Below, in pieces: positions 1-12,172 of a stretch of 64,000 nucleotides of DNA. Source of the stretch: Bradysia coprophila. Lineage: Eukaryota > Arthropoda > Insecta > Diptera > Sciaridae. Where the stretch lies: positions 4,978,093-5,042,092 of the forward strand of contig NW_023503313.1 of assembly GCF_014529535.1 (NCBI RefSeq). Reading direction: 5' to 3'. Made by a program: the position numbers and the translations under genes. The number at the start of each line of letters is the position of its first letter. Position 1 is the stretch's first letter. The notes under the pieces were generated by a model. That model was not told the origin of the DNA. It saw only the letters and a list, made by a program, of their open reading frames with translations, and did not search any database.

Positions 1-568
1 TTTTGTGTATTTTCGATTCGTTTTTGCGATGATTTTTCGGGTACTAATTAGCAGTTAGTTTAAAAAAAAAATCAGTTAAACTGACTCAATTAGTTCGGTT
101 AGTTAAGACAACTACCGAAACTTGTTGCTCAAAAATACACTCGACGAGTTTGCTCCTATCTCAAAATTGTTTCCTCATGTAAAGAATTATTTTCGCAGCA
201 TACATTGTAACTTACGATTAATTTAAACTGTCTAATATTCAGTAAGTCTACCAAAAACGTGCGAATCTTTTGAATTTATATTTCTTTTGTGGTGAAGTTG
301 GTTACAAGCTTTCAGCAACAGTTGACAGTGCGTGAGTTCTGATGGTCGTCAAAGTCGTCAAACAAAGAAACACACACACACATAAACCATTTCTGGCAAA
401 AAAAAAACTGACAGTTGTGACAGCAACACTGCTGATGAGTAAAAGGAAAACAGAGTGAATACAACAACGTCAATGAAATATCGAATCAATAAAAAGTGAA
501 ATTATTCTATTTTGAAGTCCATGTCACTGAAAACAATTTAATCAATTAGCTAAACCGAGGACGATAAA
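1..568 (+). promoter_or_regulatory. Upstream region and 5' UTR of Vps15
   Basis: No gene is recognised here. The stretch is AT-rich, with a short CA run near 369-384, and leads directly into the Vps15 start codon at 569. I infer that it contains promoter and 5' UTR. No convincing TATA box was identified. Confidence 0.4.
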
Positions 569-3500
569 ATGGGGAATCAGCTTGTGGGTGTTGCACCATC
601 ACAAATTTACCCAGTTGAACATTATTTAATGGGCTCAACATTCGAATCGGATCTACAATATGAATCCAGGTACAGAACGTTTTGTTGTTTTAGTTTCTAA
701 ATTGTTTATCAGCGTCCAAAACAAACAGAAACCATGGACAAATATCAACCGCATCGTAGCGTCAATTCTGATTGTCATTTTATCGCCAACTTAATGGCTT
801 GAATTGATTTATTTGTTTACAGTATGGGCAGTACACGATTCTTTAAGGTAGCCCGAGCCAGATCGGATGAAGGATTAGTTGTGGTAAAGGTGTTTGTCAA
901 ACATGATCCCAGTCTGCCGCTAGAGGCCCATGCTGATCGAGTGGAATTTCTGAAGAAAAGTTTAGCGAATGCAGTGAACTGTTTGCCGTTTCAGAGAGTT
1001 GTTGTAAGTCGACGTTTTTACATGCGCTTCGAGTGCAGTTTGTTGAAATATTTCTGTTGATTGCAGTTAACCGAAAAGGCTGGACTGATCATGAGAGAAT
1101 ATGTTAAGCATAGTCTCTATGACAAAGTGTCGACACGACCATTTCTAACCACTTTGGAGAAGAAATGGATCACGTTTCAGGTTCTGTGTGCACTGCATCA
1201 ATGCCACAAACAGAAAATATGTCACGGTGATATTAAGGTGAGTGAATTCAACGCGAAAATTTCGCTCGTTTCACTGAACAATCGTCCGTTTTGCAGTTAG
1301 AAAATATTTTAATTACGTCCTGGAATTGGATTTTGCTCTCTGATTTTGCATCGTTTAAGCCAACTTATTTACCAGAAGACAATCCAGCCGATTACACATA
1401 CTTCTTTGACACAAGTCGCCGAAGAACGTGCTACATTGCACCTGAACGGTTTGTTGATGACGACATTCATGCCGAATTGCCGGCCAAAAATGAAATTGTT
1501 TCCCTATTTCAGATTCGTCAAGTCGTTTTCGTCGGACGCAACAAATGCGCAGAAAAATCTAATCGGCGACAGTTCGCTGATGTCAGAATCAATTGTTGAC
1601 CAGTCGGTTCGAGATGGTCCATGCTACACCGGCAATCTGTTGCCCGAAATGGACATATTTTCAGCTGGATGTGCACTGCTCGAATTGTGGAGCGAGGGTA
1701 CGGCTCCGTTCGAATTTTCTCAACTGTTGGCCTATCGGGCTGGAGAGTCCGAACTGGTTAAGAAACATCTCAAAGGCATCGAAAATGAAAATCTGCGGAA
1801 TTTGATTGCATCGATGATCAGCCGAAATCCCAAAGAACGGAAATCGGCTGAAATCTATCTGGATCAGGAACGTGGAAGGTAACCGTCAATGACACACACA
1901 CACACACACCTTCAATCCTAACTTACTCACACATTCGAAATTCAATTTTGCAGATTATTTCCCGAATATTTCTACTCATTCCTGCAGTCATACATGCAAA
2001 TGATCTCATCCATTCCATTGAAATCGGCCGACGACAAAATTATGTGCTTGCACTCGGACATGGACTCCATCATACATATGCTGACAAACCATAACAAAGA
2101 CATAAATTCATTGGATCTGACGGTGGACAATGACGGACTGATCATTATAACGACTGTTGCTACATCGTGCATACGAGGCTTACATCATTGCAATTCGAAG
2201 CTACTGTGTCTGGAGATTCTGCAACAGCTGGCTATGTACACGACATCTGAAACTATTCTGGACCGCATTCTACCGTACATCGTGAGTGCAATTTTTGTTT
2301 TATCGGCGCGATTCATATTTCGATACAAATGAGCGGTTCCATCAGAAAACTGTTGGTACGGCTCAAGGGATGTGTTCAGTTTTGCGTTCTTTTATTTTAT
2401 AAAAAAAAACCCGAGGTTCGGGACTAAGAAGCGTGTCAATCCATCGTGTACAGTATGTTCTGTGTTATCGTTATGAGAAGAAATCCGCGAAAATCAATGA
2501 TTCGTTCTGAACAAAAGTTCTCTTACCACTAAACTAGTCAGCCGTACTGTCCAACGAAAGTAAAACTATGACGGCATTGTACCTCCAAAGCAAAAAATAA
2601 ATAAAAATATCAAAAGGCGAGATCATTGCAGAATTTGCAGATTGGAATGACATTCGCAAATTTTAATTTAATTTCCAGTTGCACCTGGCCAACGATTCAG
2701 CCCAACGCGTTCGCGTCAATGCATTGCATACATTGACGAACTGTTTGTGTTTGGTAAAGGATCTACCACGAAGCGATGCTAACGTTTTCCCCGAATATGT
2801 GCTGCCATCCATAGCACCTTTAGCTACCGACAGTTCGGTTATGGTTCGGGTGGCCTATGCAAAAAATATTGGTGGGTTGACTTTTCGCAACATGTTACGT
2901 AGTTCCACTAAACAAAAGTCTTTTCCATTTTAGCAAATCTGGCTGAAACAGCCGTTCGTTACTTGGAACAGACCCAATTGAATAGTCCAACTGACATGCC
3001 GGCCCATCGCTACGAGTTTGAGTTGAGTGCTCTGCACGAAATGTTGACACTGACGGTGTCCAACTTATTGACCGACTCACAGGCGATTGTAAAGCAAACG
3101 CTCATTGAATCTGGAATTACGAAACTTTGTGTGTTTTTCGGACGGCAGAAAGGTTAGTAATTTTGTGTGACGTGGACTCGCCTATTGAAAGTGAAAAAAA
3201 TTCTTTTCCAATTTTCAGCCAACGACTTAATTCTCTCTCACATGATCACCTTTCTGAACGATAAGGAGGACAAAAATCTGCGCGGATCATTTTTCGACTG
3301 TATTGTCGGTGTTGCAGCTTTCGTCGGATGGCAGTGCTCGGACATACTAATTCCATTATTGCAACAGGGCCTAACCGATCTGGACGAATTCGTTATTGCG
3401 AAATCGATTCGGGCGACGACAGCATTGACCGAACTCGGTTTGATTCAGAAGACTGGCCTCGCCAAATTCATATCGGACTGTGCGTGCTATCTGAACCATC

Positions 3501-5873
3501 CGAATCTATGGATTCGACACGAAATTTGCGGTTTGATATCAACGGCAGCGAGAACGTTTGGTGCTATCGACGTACAGTGTAAAATTATGCCAGCTATCAG
3601 TTATCACCTACGGACACCGTTAATTCAAGTGGAAAAGACGGAAATTCTGTTCGATTGTCTGAACAAACCGATACCGCGGAACATTTACGATACCGTTGTC
3701 AAGTTCTCGGATATTGGTCAGTTTATGGCAATTTTGGAAAAGAGGAAAGAGGCTCGATCGTCTGCAGCGGACGGTGTTATAACACAACATGGTGAAATGA
3801 GCGACTCATTGCGAACGGTAACCTTGAACTCAACAAATCGTTTGCGTTTACATTCCGAGTTATTGGTTTCCGTTGTTCAGTTTTTCAGGCGACTGAAGTC
3901 CGAGTCATTTAATGAATTGGCTGAAGCCCAGCTGTTGTCGATAAAATCTTACCTGTTGAAATTGAACAAATACAAATCAGCCGAAGTGGGACGAACCAAA
4001 GAGAAAGATGGACGGATTTGTTTGGACGCAACTCCCGAAATCTGTCACGAATACATTTTGGCTGACAAGAGTCGGTAAGTAAATCAAACAAACAAATAAA
4101 TTTCAATCAACCACCACCACCACCACCACCAACCACTTTTCCCAATGCAGAAAGTCGGGCAAGCAGACCGACAGCGATCAAAATTCCGACTGGCATCACA
4201 TGTTCACAATCGATCAGTCGGCGACACCATCACCACCCACCAACGATTCGGTCGGTATCGGCAATAGTCCACTATCGTCAGCGACACATATGCCGGCAAC
4301 GCCTTCGTCATCGTTGGTGGAATATAGTATGCCGGAGCGCAGCTTTCTGCAAGAGAAAACATCGCAGTGCCGCAAAGAATTGGAAACACTTCAGAAACGG
4401 ATCAAAATGCGACATCAGCAAATGTCGTCCATACAGGACTTTGATTCATCCATGTACGTGAAGGATCTGACCCCGAATTGGAGATTAAAGGGAACGTTGG
4501 TGGCCCATTTGCATGAACACAAATCGGCCGTTACCAAACTGGCCAATCTGAAAGCGAATGGCAATTTCTTTGTCAGTGGCAGTACGGACGGTACCGTTCG
4601 CTTGTGGGACTGTAACAAACTGGATGGCTATCAAAGCATCAATCGGTCGCGTCAAATATACTCAGCAAATATTCCAATCTATTCGATGGCTGCTTGTGAT
4701 TCCGGTCAATCATTGGCTGTTGCTGGTAGAGATGGCACGATTTTGCTGTTACGAATAGATCCGAACTCTTCGAAAATGGCATTACAGGAGGCAAAACATT
4801 TAGATAAACCGATGTTAAGCGGGGAAGTGGATTATGGTTCGGTTGTCGATATGCAGCCACTGGACCAAGGTAATCAAAGTCTCATCGTTTATGCAACTCT
4901 CTACGGTGCTATTGTTTGCTGGGATCTACGAATGCCAACTAATGCTTGGCAATTACAAAGTGACCTAACACATGGTGTTATAACATCGTTTTGTGTGGAC
5001 CCTACGAGCTCGTGGCTAGCCACTGGAACAAGCGGTGGAAAGCATATTTGCTGGGATCTACGGTTTCGCTTATCTATCGGTAATGATCGGCTGCATTTGC
5101 GTCGTTTTTCCACTCATTCTAAACAAACGATCCTTGATTTCAGCCACAATTTCGCATCCATTCACATCGAGAATCCGTAAGGTAGCACCTCATCCAACGG
5201 AACCATCATGGTTGATATCAGCATCGCATGGAAATAACGAAGTCTCAATTTGGAATATCGAAAGTGGCTTCAGAGAGTCTGCTCTGTGGGCGAGTTCAGC
5301 TCCACCATTGTCCAAAGAAAGCAACGTGCGTTACAATAATGACCATCTGCGTCAATCACATTTTCATTCGATTTCTCTTTTCGATTCAGAATTATCCACC
5401 TACCGTTTGTGGCATAGTAACAGGAACGGTTGATCGGTCACCGTTTATTATAACCGGTGGATCAGATCAACGGATTCGCTATTGGGACTTAGCCGTTCCT
5501 GAAAACAGTTCGCTCGTTGTACCTGCCGCTAGAGACGTGTCCGATCCGGGATTCACGTATAGGTATGGATTGTCTGCGAGTCCCTATTATCATCTTTCCC
5601 ACTAATTTAACGATCCATTTCTCCAGTGAACAACGCATTGATGGCACCCGCGTCTTAATCGAAAAACAAAATCCAATTCTATCCTCAACGATAGCCAGTG
5701 GTGGTGCATCGAACATAGCAAGAAGTTCGGAGGAAGAGCAACCGCGTTCCGGTCCCGATTCGCCAGCACCAGGTCATAACGATATGGTTACTGACATGTT
5801 AATGTGTAAAACGGCGAAACAAATGTTTGTCGCGAGTAGTAGCCGTGACGGTGTGATCAAACTATGGAAGTAA
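569..5873 (+). CDS. Vps15: Vps15 / PIK3R4, regulatory pseudokinase-like subunit of class III PI3-kinase
   Basis: Vps15 anchors and regulates Vps34, the PI3P-making lipid kinase of endosomes and autophagosomes. Exons by splice sites and phase: 569-669, 823-1003, 1067-1237, 1297-1448, 1513-1878, 1954-2281, 2679-2871, 2934-3152, 3219-4074, 4151-5079, 5144-5325, 5390-5562, 5627-5873. They join in frame to about 1365 residues, the usual family length. The protein starts MGNQLVG, a classic N-myristoylation signal. The kinase domain keeps Lys56 (VVVK) and HGDIK (147-151), but reads DFA instead of DFG near 167 and lacks a glycine-rich loop, as is normal for Vps15. HEAT-type helices follow (roughly 430-855), then a WD40 propeller (about 970-1365). 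The 64-bp intron 1449-1512 is needed to keep frame after APER. The gene is complete, with AATAAA at 5951. Confidence 0.96.
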
Positions 5874-5950
5874 TGTTTAATGTATTGTTGGATGTGACAG
5901 TGTGATGTGACGGCTTGTCACAAGTCTGTGACGAGTCTTATTTTTTTATC

Positions 5951-5956
5951 AATAAA
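5951..5956 (+). terminator. Poly(A) signal of Vps15
   Basis: AATAAA lies about 80 bases after the Vps15 stop codon. Confidence 0.6.
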
Positions 5957-6882
5957 TTTATGAAAAATTTTCCGGGCATTTTGTATTTTCGGGCTGAGAA
6001 TAACTACTGCACCGTGTGGTGTGTTGTGCGCATTACATATCTTCTTCGGAACGAAGCTACTGAATTTTGAAGGAAACAATGAAGTGGTAACTAGCTTAAA
6101 ATTAAAAACAAAACGTCTTTCAGTCTCTTCGTCATTTTAACTCTTAGCAAAACTCTGAAACTTGCACGCATCGCATTCACTATTGTTACTTTGCCAAATC
6201 ATTATTACTGTCCAATGAAATGACATCTGTTCAGGACCTAACACCAAACATTCATCTTAACTGGGCAATTGTTTGACGGTGAAAAACCATACGATCGCAG
6301 TGTTGATGTTGTAACTCCAACAGCAAGTCGATCGCAGCCGGCGATTAAAATATAAACGATCGATTGTGCTTTGCAAATGTGCAGAATAAATACGAACGTT
6401 GAAAGGGCAACACGCCCGAATTAAGTGTTTATCCTCAAATCCCCCAAAGTTCACATCCTATTCGAAGAAACTAGAGTCTAGCTGGTAGCTAGTCGTACTG
6501 GTTAGTGTTGAAGAATCAACAGTTGAATTACGTACGTAAGTGGGCATTTCGTATGTACGTTATTTCGTAATGCACATGTTGGACGGTAGGAACGGAAGAT
6601 ATTCAAATATGCATGGAATCCATACTATGGATGTTTCTTGAGCACTAACATCCAAAACTGAAAGTACCGTCCAAAGGGCCCATTTGCGTGCGTAATCCAA
6701 CACTCACCGCAATAAGTTTTAAGAGATTCGATGAAGAGGTTGATAATGTCATACTACCAGGGGAGAGAGATCTGTCTGAGATCCATCTTATCATCTTCGT
6801 CATCGGTTGGTCAGTGATGCTCAGCAGAATAAATAAAAGAAAGAACTCGTCAAAATAAACATTTAGACACAGGTGCATACTA
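5957..6882. other. Intergenic, no gene seen
   Basis: This lies between the convergent 3' ends of Vps15 and the coiled-coil gene. Only short, unsupported reading frames are present, and I recognise no repeat. Confidence 0.5.
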
Positions 6883-6888
6883 TTTATT
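6883..6888 (-). terminator. Poly(A) signal overlapping the stop of the coiled-coil gene
   Basis: Read on the minus strand, AATAAA overlaps the TAA stop codon by two bases. This implies a very short 3' UTR if it is used. Confidence 0.45.
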
Positions 6889-9082
6889 ACGTGCTTTTGA
6901 GCTCCCAAACATTTTTTTTTACATCAATTCGCTCAAAGTTTTCTCCACATTTTTCTTTTACATCCATAAAACGTTGTAATTCTACAATTTCATCAGCAAG
7001 TTGTTCTTTGTCCTTATCTAGAAATTGAAGCTTTACGTTTAAATCGTTCATTTTATTGGTAATTTCATTCAAATCATTTTCTAATTTTTTGTTTTTTTGA
7101 GATAATGCTCCAATTTCAGAAATCAAATTTTGTATTTCTACCTTTAGTAGAATGCTTTCGTCTTTAATTTTGTTAATTTTTTCATTATTTTCCTTGATCA
7201 AATCGTCTTCTTTTGACTTCAACTCCTCATACATTTCCAAATTTCCTTGCGATAATTTGATTAGATCAGTATGTTCCTTGATATCATTTTTCAATAATTT
7301 AATGATGCCTGCATATTCAGCCACTTTGATAATGTATTGTTTGTTAAAATTAAGAAGCTTTTCGATTAATTGATTGTTAGCTTCTAGTTTTTGATTACGT
7401 TCAACAATTCCACCTTCCAATTCTTTAATTTTATTTTTATACAATTCTATGTCGTTTGCCAGCTTAACTTTTTCAATTGAAGCATTTTTTAAAATTTGTT
7501 CAATATTTTTTTTACATTTTTCAACTTTATTCTTCTCTAGTTCATAATCTAGTACTGTCTCTTTGAGATTATCGACATCCTTTTGCAAATTTGTTATTTT
7601 AGTATTGGCAATAGCTTGTTGGGCTAGACTCTCTTGTTTTGTTTTATTTATTGTGGATTCAACATTTTGTATGTCAGCTTCAAGTTGATTGATATGATTT
7701 TGCTTGTTTAACAAATTTGTATTCAATTGATTGATTTCCCTTGTTTTGTTAGTTAATAATTGTTCTTTCAAAGATTTAATTTCATTCAGTTCATCGACAT
7801 CCTTTTGCAAATTTGTTATTTTAGTATTGACAATAGCTTGTTGGGCTAGACTCTGTTGTTTTGTTTTATTTATTGTGGATTCTAAATTTTCATTGTTAGC
7901 TTCAAGTTGATTGATATGATTCTGCTTTGTTTTCAATTGATTGATTTCCCTGTCTTTGTTAGTTAATGATTGTTCTTTCAAAGATTTAATTTCATTTAGT
8001 TTGTTTGATAACACATTATTCAATTGTTTGATTTGCTTGTGCTCATCTTTTATTTGGTTGTTCAGATCTTGTAATGCAACACGAGACTGTGTTTCACAAT
8101 TCTGAGTAACTATTTTAATTTCTTTCGTTAATTCACGTTTTTGCACACCCAGCATAGTCATCTGATTTTCTAATTCGTAAATTTTCCCTCTCTGATCTAT
8201 AAATTTCGTTTCCGTTTCATGTAAAGTTCTTCCCAATATTTTTATAACGGCCGATAATTTTTCAATGTTATTCGCAATAGATTTTAGGGCAACACCTCCA
8301 TTAATAAATGGAAATCTTCTTAGCGATACTTCACCCATTTCATTAATAACTTTATTTATTTTAACAATTTTTAATGCTAATTGTTCAGTAATGGTTTGCT
8401 GACTGTAACCGTAATTATTTAATTTTCGGATGTCACGACTTAGCGACCGTAAATACGTAACAAAATTATTAGCATTGTAACTCCATTCTAAATTATTGAA
8501 ATACAGACCCACATTTAATTCAATTGCTGAAGCTAAGTTGTCAACTTCGGACGAAAAACTATTGATTTCATTTAGCAGAAAGTTGCCATTTTGTCTTTTA
8601 ACACGAGTGAATATTTCTGAGCTTACCGAACGGATAGGACTTGCTGTTAGTACAATGTCACCTGGCATAGTTGATAAACGAAGTTGATTGGAGTTGATGT
8701 CGTTTACCATTTTGAGTAACTGTATATAACCTGACGTGCAAAAAGGAATGGCCGGTGTCACTGCATTATTGTATCCTTGTGATTCGAAAGAAATTTCCCC
8801 CGTTGATGACTTGCATACAATTTCTACTTCATTTTCCGACGATGAAGAATTGTACAGAATGTAATTCAGTCCCGTAATAGTACCGCCCCCCGAACATTCA
8901 ATTTCACAATTCGAACGATCGTCAGCTTCATTTCGAAGAAGTATCTCAAAATCTAAGACATTGCGACCTTTCAGGTAAATTGCACATTCATTTCTATAAT
9001 CACAAATTAACTTACTGGAAGGTTTTCGCGCTGATACGACTTCTTGGACGAGAAATAGTGACAATAGAGTCACAATAAGCAT
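6887..9082 (-). CDS. Secreted coiled-coil protein, 731 aa, unknown function
   Basis: I do not recognise a named family. It is a single intron-free frame. Residues 1-18 are a clear signal peptide (MLIVTLLSLFLVQEVVSA). A globular N-terminal part of about 130 residues carries six cysteines in the pattern C-x5-C, C-x3-C, C, C, which suggests disulfides. A dibasic site (VKRQ) follows near residue 160. From about residue 260 to 715 the protein is an Asn/Lys/Glu/Leu-rich heptad coiled coil. Within it, two neighbouring stretches of 71-74 residues (coding bases about 7570-8006) are nearly identical and each contains NKTKQ and ITNLQKDVD, which points to a recent internal duplication. A TATA box lies about 150 bases upstream, and an AATAAA overlaps the stop codon. 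An extracellular, silk-, mucus- or saliva-like structural role is possible, but this is inference. Confidence 0.8.
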   Translation of the reverse strand: MLIVTLLSLFLVQEVVSARKPSSKLICDYRNECAIYLKGRNVLDFEILLRNEADDRSNCEIECSGGGTITGLNYILYNSSSSENEVEIVCKSSTGEISFESQGYNNAVTPAIPFCTSGYIQLLKMVNDINSNQLRLSTMPGDIVLTASPIRSVSSEIFTRVKRQNGNFLLNEINSFSSEVDNLASAIELNVGLYFNNLEWSYNANNFVTYLRSLSRDIRKLNNYGYSQQTITEQLALKIVKINKVINEMGEVSLRRFPFINGGVALKSIANNIEKLSAVIKILGRTLHETETKFIDQRGKIYELENQMTMLGVQKRELTKEIKIVTQNCETQSRVALQDLNNQIKDEHKQIKQLNNVLSNKLNEIKSLKEQSLTNKDREINQLKTKQNHINQLEANNENLESTINKTKQQSLAQQAIVNTKITNLQKDVDELNEIKSLKEQLLTNKTREINQLNTNLLNKQNHINQLEADIQNVESTINKTKQESLAQQAIANTKITNLQKDVDNLKETVLDYELEKNKVEKCKKNIEQILKNASIEKVKLANDIELYKNKIKELEGGIVERNQKLEANNQLIEKLLNFNKQYIIKVAEYAGIIKLLKNDIKEHTDLIKLSQGNLEMYEELKSKEDDLIKENNEKINKIKDESILLKVEIQNLISEIGALSQKNKKLENDLNEITNKMNDLNVKLQFLDKDKEQLADEIVELQRFMDVKEKCGENFERIDVKKNVWELKST

Positions 9083-9231
9083 TTCGTTCGATGGGTTTCT
9101 ATTCCAGTATTCTCAAACGCAAAATATTATCTGATGACGATTTAAAACTCCAGAAAAAATCATTTGAATATTTATTAACTACAGCTTTAAGAGATGAAGC
9201 TAAACTAATAAGTGTGTGCAGATTCCAGATG

Positions 9232-9239
9232 CTTTTATA
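9232..9239 (-). promoter_or_regulatory. TATA box of the coiled-coil gene
   Basis: The minus strand reads CTCTATAAAAGC here, a near-consensus TATA box about 150 bases before the start codon. It predicts transcription from about 9200 and a 5' UTR near 120 bases. Such a strong core promoter suits a highly or tissue-specifically expressed secretory gene. Confidence 0.65.
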
Positions 9240-9852
9240 GAGCCTGTAGCATATTTTCTTCAAGTGATAAGCCATTTCACAGGGTTCTTAACAAGATGTG
9301 ACTTCGTATCGAAATTTATGGTCCAACTATTTATTTGTTTAGTTTAGTAGGAAGATCTGACCCACCAGTCTGATATGAGAATGGTAAGAAGGTAAAATGT
9401 GTCAATAGGCGAATGAAATTTTTTTTGGGATAAGGGCAGTGTGGAAAATTTTTGGCTATGTTTCCATTTGTTTGTTTGTTACTTACAGAACTGATTTTGA
9501 GTTCCAACAAATAAAAATACCAAAAAAAAAGAGAAACCTTACTATAAGCTAAGCCCAAGCAGATTTTTGCTGTCTCAGTGGTATCTCTGATTTTCCAAAT
9601 GTTTATCAAAGCTTTTCCTAGCGTCTTTTTGATCTTGCATCGCAGCAACGTGTCCTCCCTACTATGTCTAACGGATTTGATAGTAATGGGATCGTTACTT
9701 CCCCTTTTTGTATACAGAAAGAAATATCAGCACCCTGTTTCTAACTAGTTAACGAACTGTCTGATTAATTTTTGGATAAAATGTTTATTTATTTCCCATG
9801 TGAATTGGGGAAAACGTTACCGTTGGCTTATCATTTAGTTATGTAAATTCCA
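9240..9852. other. Intergenic, nothing recognised
   Basis: The stretch is AT-rich. A 105-codon minus-strand frame at 9331-9648 has no signal peptide, domain or promoter that I can see. Confidence 0.4.
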
Positions 9853-9857
9853 CCGGA

Positions 9858-10021
9858 TCAACGCACTTCAAGCAAAAGTGGTACTCTAAATAGGGTACTG
9901 AAACTTGACAGTGCTCCATACAAAATTTTACACTGTAAAAAGAGTGGGGATAAAATTTCATACAAAATAGTACTCTATTTGGCAGCTGTCATTAATAGCA
10001 CTTTTGCTTGAAGTGCGTTGA
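9858..10021. mobile_element. MITE, 164 bp, 23-bp perfect terminal inverted repeats, CCGGA duplication
   Basis: The element begins TCAACGCACTTCAAGCAAAA and ends with the exact reverse complement over 23 bases. CCGGA flanks it on both sides (9853-9857 and 10022-10026). It has no coding capacity. The 5-bp GC-rich target duplication does not point to Tc1/mariner or hAT. Confidence 0.85.
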
Positions 10022-10029
10022 CCGGATTC

Positions 10030-11290
10030 TATTTCGTGGTTAATTTTCAAATGCTGATTGTCTTCAAGTTTTATCAGCAGGAAATGCTGTTATGTAAAAT
10101 ACAAATTTGCAAACTTATCTTGACCATCACATTGCATTTATTGAGTCACAAGTGTAGCACCCGGCTTCGCTCGGTATTATTTTAATGACAAACTATTACG
10201 TTGCATTTCGTAAAAGGATGAATTACCTAGGAACCAACAAAACGCCTTTACTACCTCAATCTCAACTCAATTGAACAATTCTTGAGTGTGCTAAGATATT
10301 CCAAATCATTTTCAAAAATAAGTATGGTGCAGGTTGCGGAACTCGCGTCAACTTCGTCGCTAACCAACATCCAGCTGCAAGAGGTGCCAGCGACATGTAC
10401 CACATTTCTATCGGTAGTTTATTATTTTTCAGACCCGTACGAAGTACTGGGGTCTTATAGGTTTACGCATACGTTTGTAACACGTCGAATTGGACTCCCT
10501 GAGTAAGGGGAAACCTATTGTGGTTGTCTAGAGATGCCAAATCCGCGAAAAAAAAATGTCCGTCTGTCCGTCTGTCCGTCTGTCCGTCTGCACGATAACT
10601 TGAGTAAAACGCATCCGATTTTGAAAATTCTTTTTTTTCCCGTTTGGTAATGTCAAAAGACAGGCTAATTTTGAAGATGAGTGATTTTGGATCGACCCTT
10701 CCCGAGCTGTGGCCCAATAAGTGCTTTACGGTTTTTCGAAGATATCTCCCTCCGGACATTCAAACGTTACACTTGTAACTGATACGTCAAATGAAAGGTA
10801 TTTACAATACCGATCGACAAAAAAAAAGTTTATGGAAATCGGATGACCGACTCGTGAGTTAGACCCCTTGGTGTGGAACAGGCACAGGGCGGCAAGCAGT
10901 TTTTGCTTGTAGGTCGGCCACATTTGAACATATTTCGTCTGTTTTAGCTTTATTAGATAGGTATTGACCGTACCAATCAGGGAAAAATTTTTTTATGAAA
11001 TTATGTTCTCCGGAGCGTGAGCTAGGTCTCTTGGAGTGAGCTCTTATCTGGCTACTCGGAAGTACAGTGAACGTGGTGTATTTTGACAATATCTCGAGTA
11101 AATTTTGACCGAATTTCATAAATTTTTTTTTGTTTGAAAGGTATTAACGAATGTAAAGCGTCGGTACTATTTTCGGTTTCCTAACAAAAAGGCTGCCGGC
11201 GGCCATATTGGATTTTATTATAAGTGATATAAAGTGGGAAAAATGGTACTTAGAGTGTTTCTGTTAACATGGAAATAATGTGTTAAGTGT
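10030..11290. repeat. Degenerate dispersed repeat region with a GTCCGTCT microsatellite
   Basis: A run of GTCCGTCT units sits at about 10557-10590. Downstream, loosely similar blocks recur (near 10595, 10740 and 11080), each with a T-rich stretch followed by a variant of GTTTGAAAGGTATT. These look like decayed copies of one unit. The overlapping short frames are compositional and I do not call them genes. Confidence 0.45.
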
Positions 11291-11309
11291 GAGGGGTTTC
11301 AGGGATTCC

Positions 11310-11450
11310 ATATATGGACATCTATATATACCTATATACAGCTATATTGAGCTATATACAGGCATATAGAGCTATATAATAGCATATTCCTCTGTGAAAT
11401 GTTTATTTACAGTGAAATATAGGTAAATATAGCGGTATATAGCTGTTTAA
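11310..11450. repeat. CTATATACAG-type minisatellite
   Basis: Imperfect units of about 10-13 bases built around GCTATATA recur through this stretch (for example at 11335, 11350, 11368 and 11430). No coding signal is present. Confidence 0.6.
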
Positions 11451-11760
11451 ATAGGAATTTATGAAATTTGACTTCGTACGGGGCTGTCTATATTGCCTCC
11501 GGCAATTTAATTGTATATGATAACAAGGCAAAGAAAGATAATGTAAGTGATTTTAAAGGGAGAATAGTTTTTCAGCAGAGAAGAAAATGAAGTAAGAGAA
11601 ATGAAGAGTTTCACAGTAAAGGCTTTTGATACGAATAGGTGTTTCGTACGGGTCGGCGTTAGCTATGTTTATCTGTAAAATTAAATTTTTCTATCGGTCG
11701 AATATAATCTATCCCAAATATTTTCATGCGTAAAAAGTAAAGTCTACCTATAAAAGTTTT

Positions 11761-12170
11761 CCACGGGATGGCTCAGTGGTTACGTACTAGCCTTCCACCG
11801 AAATGATCCGGGTTCGATTCCCGTGACAAACAAATTCCGCATGGAATTTTTCTAGCGATTATATCGCATTGGTAACGTCCTAAGTTCACTCAAGCTTCAT
11901 AATTTGGGTAGTTGCGGTGTGTTTGGTGGCTGCAACGATGTACACACTGAATGAATCGTATGACGTAACCCAAATACGATGAATTTGTGTACATATGTCT
12001 AGCCTACATTAAGGCGAGATATCAATTTCGCACCTAACTTTCCTCAGAGAGTAATTACATACTTCGAGGCGTGGTTCCGAAGTCACGTAAAGCCGGTGGT
12101 GCAGACTGAACTTGTAATTGGCTGTAAAATGCTGTTAGAACGGTCTCAAAACCAACAAATAAATAAATAA
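11761..12170 (+). mobile_element. tRNA-derived SINE
   Basis: The 5' part resembles a tRNA gene. It has an A box (TGGCTCAGTGG, near 11769) and a B box (GGTTCGATTCCC, 11811-11822) at tRNA spacing, but no cloverleaf that I would call functional. A tRNA-unrelated body follows and ends in AATAAATAAATAAAT near 12155. The body recurs in inverse orientation at 14050-14255, which confirms that it is dispersed. RNA polymerase III transcription is inferred from the boxes. Confidence 0.8.
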
Positions 12171-12172
12171 AT

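Noticed and set aside
11761..11830. Functional tRNA gene
   Set aside because: A and B boxes are present, but the arms do not pair as a tRNA and a SINE body follows.
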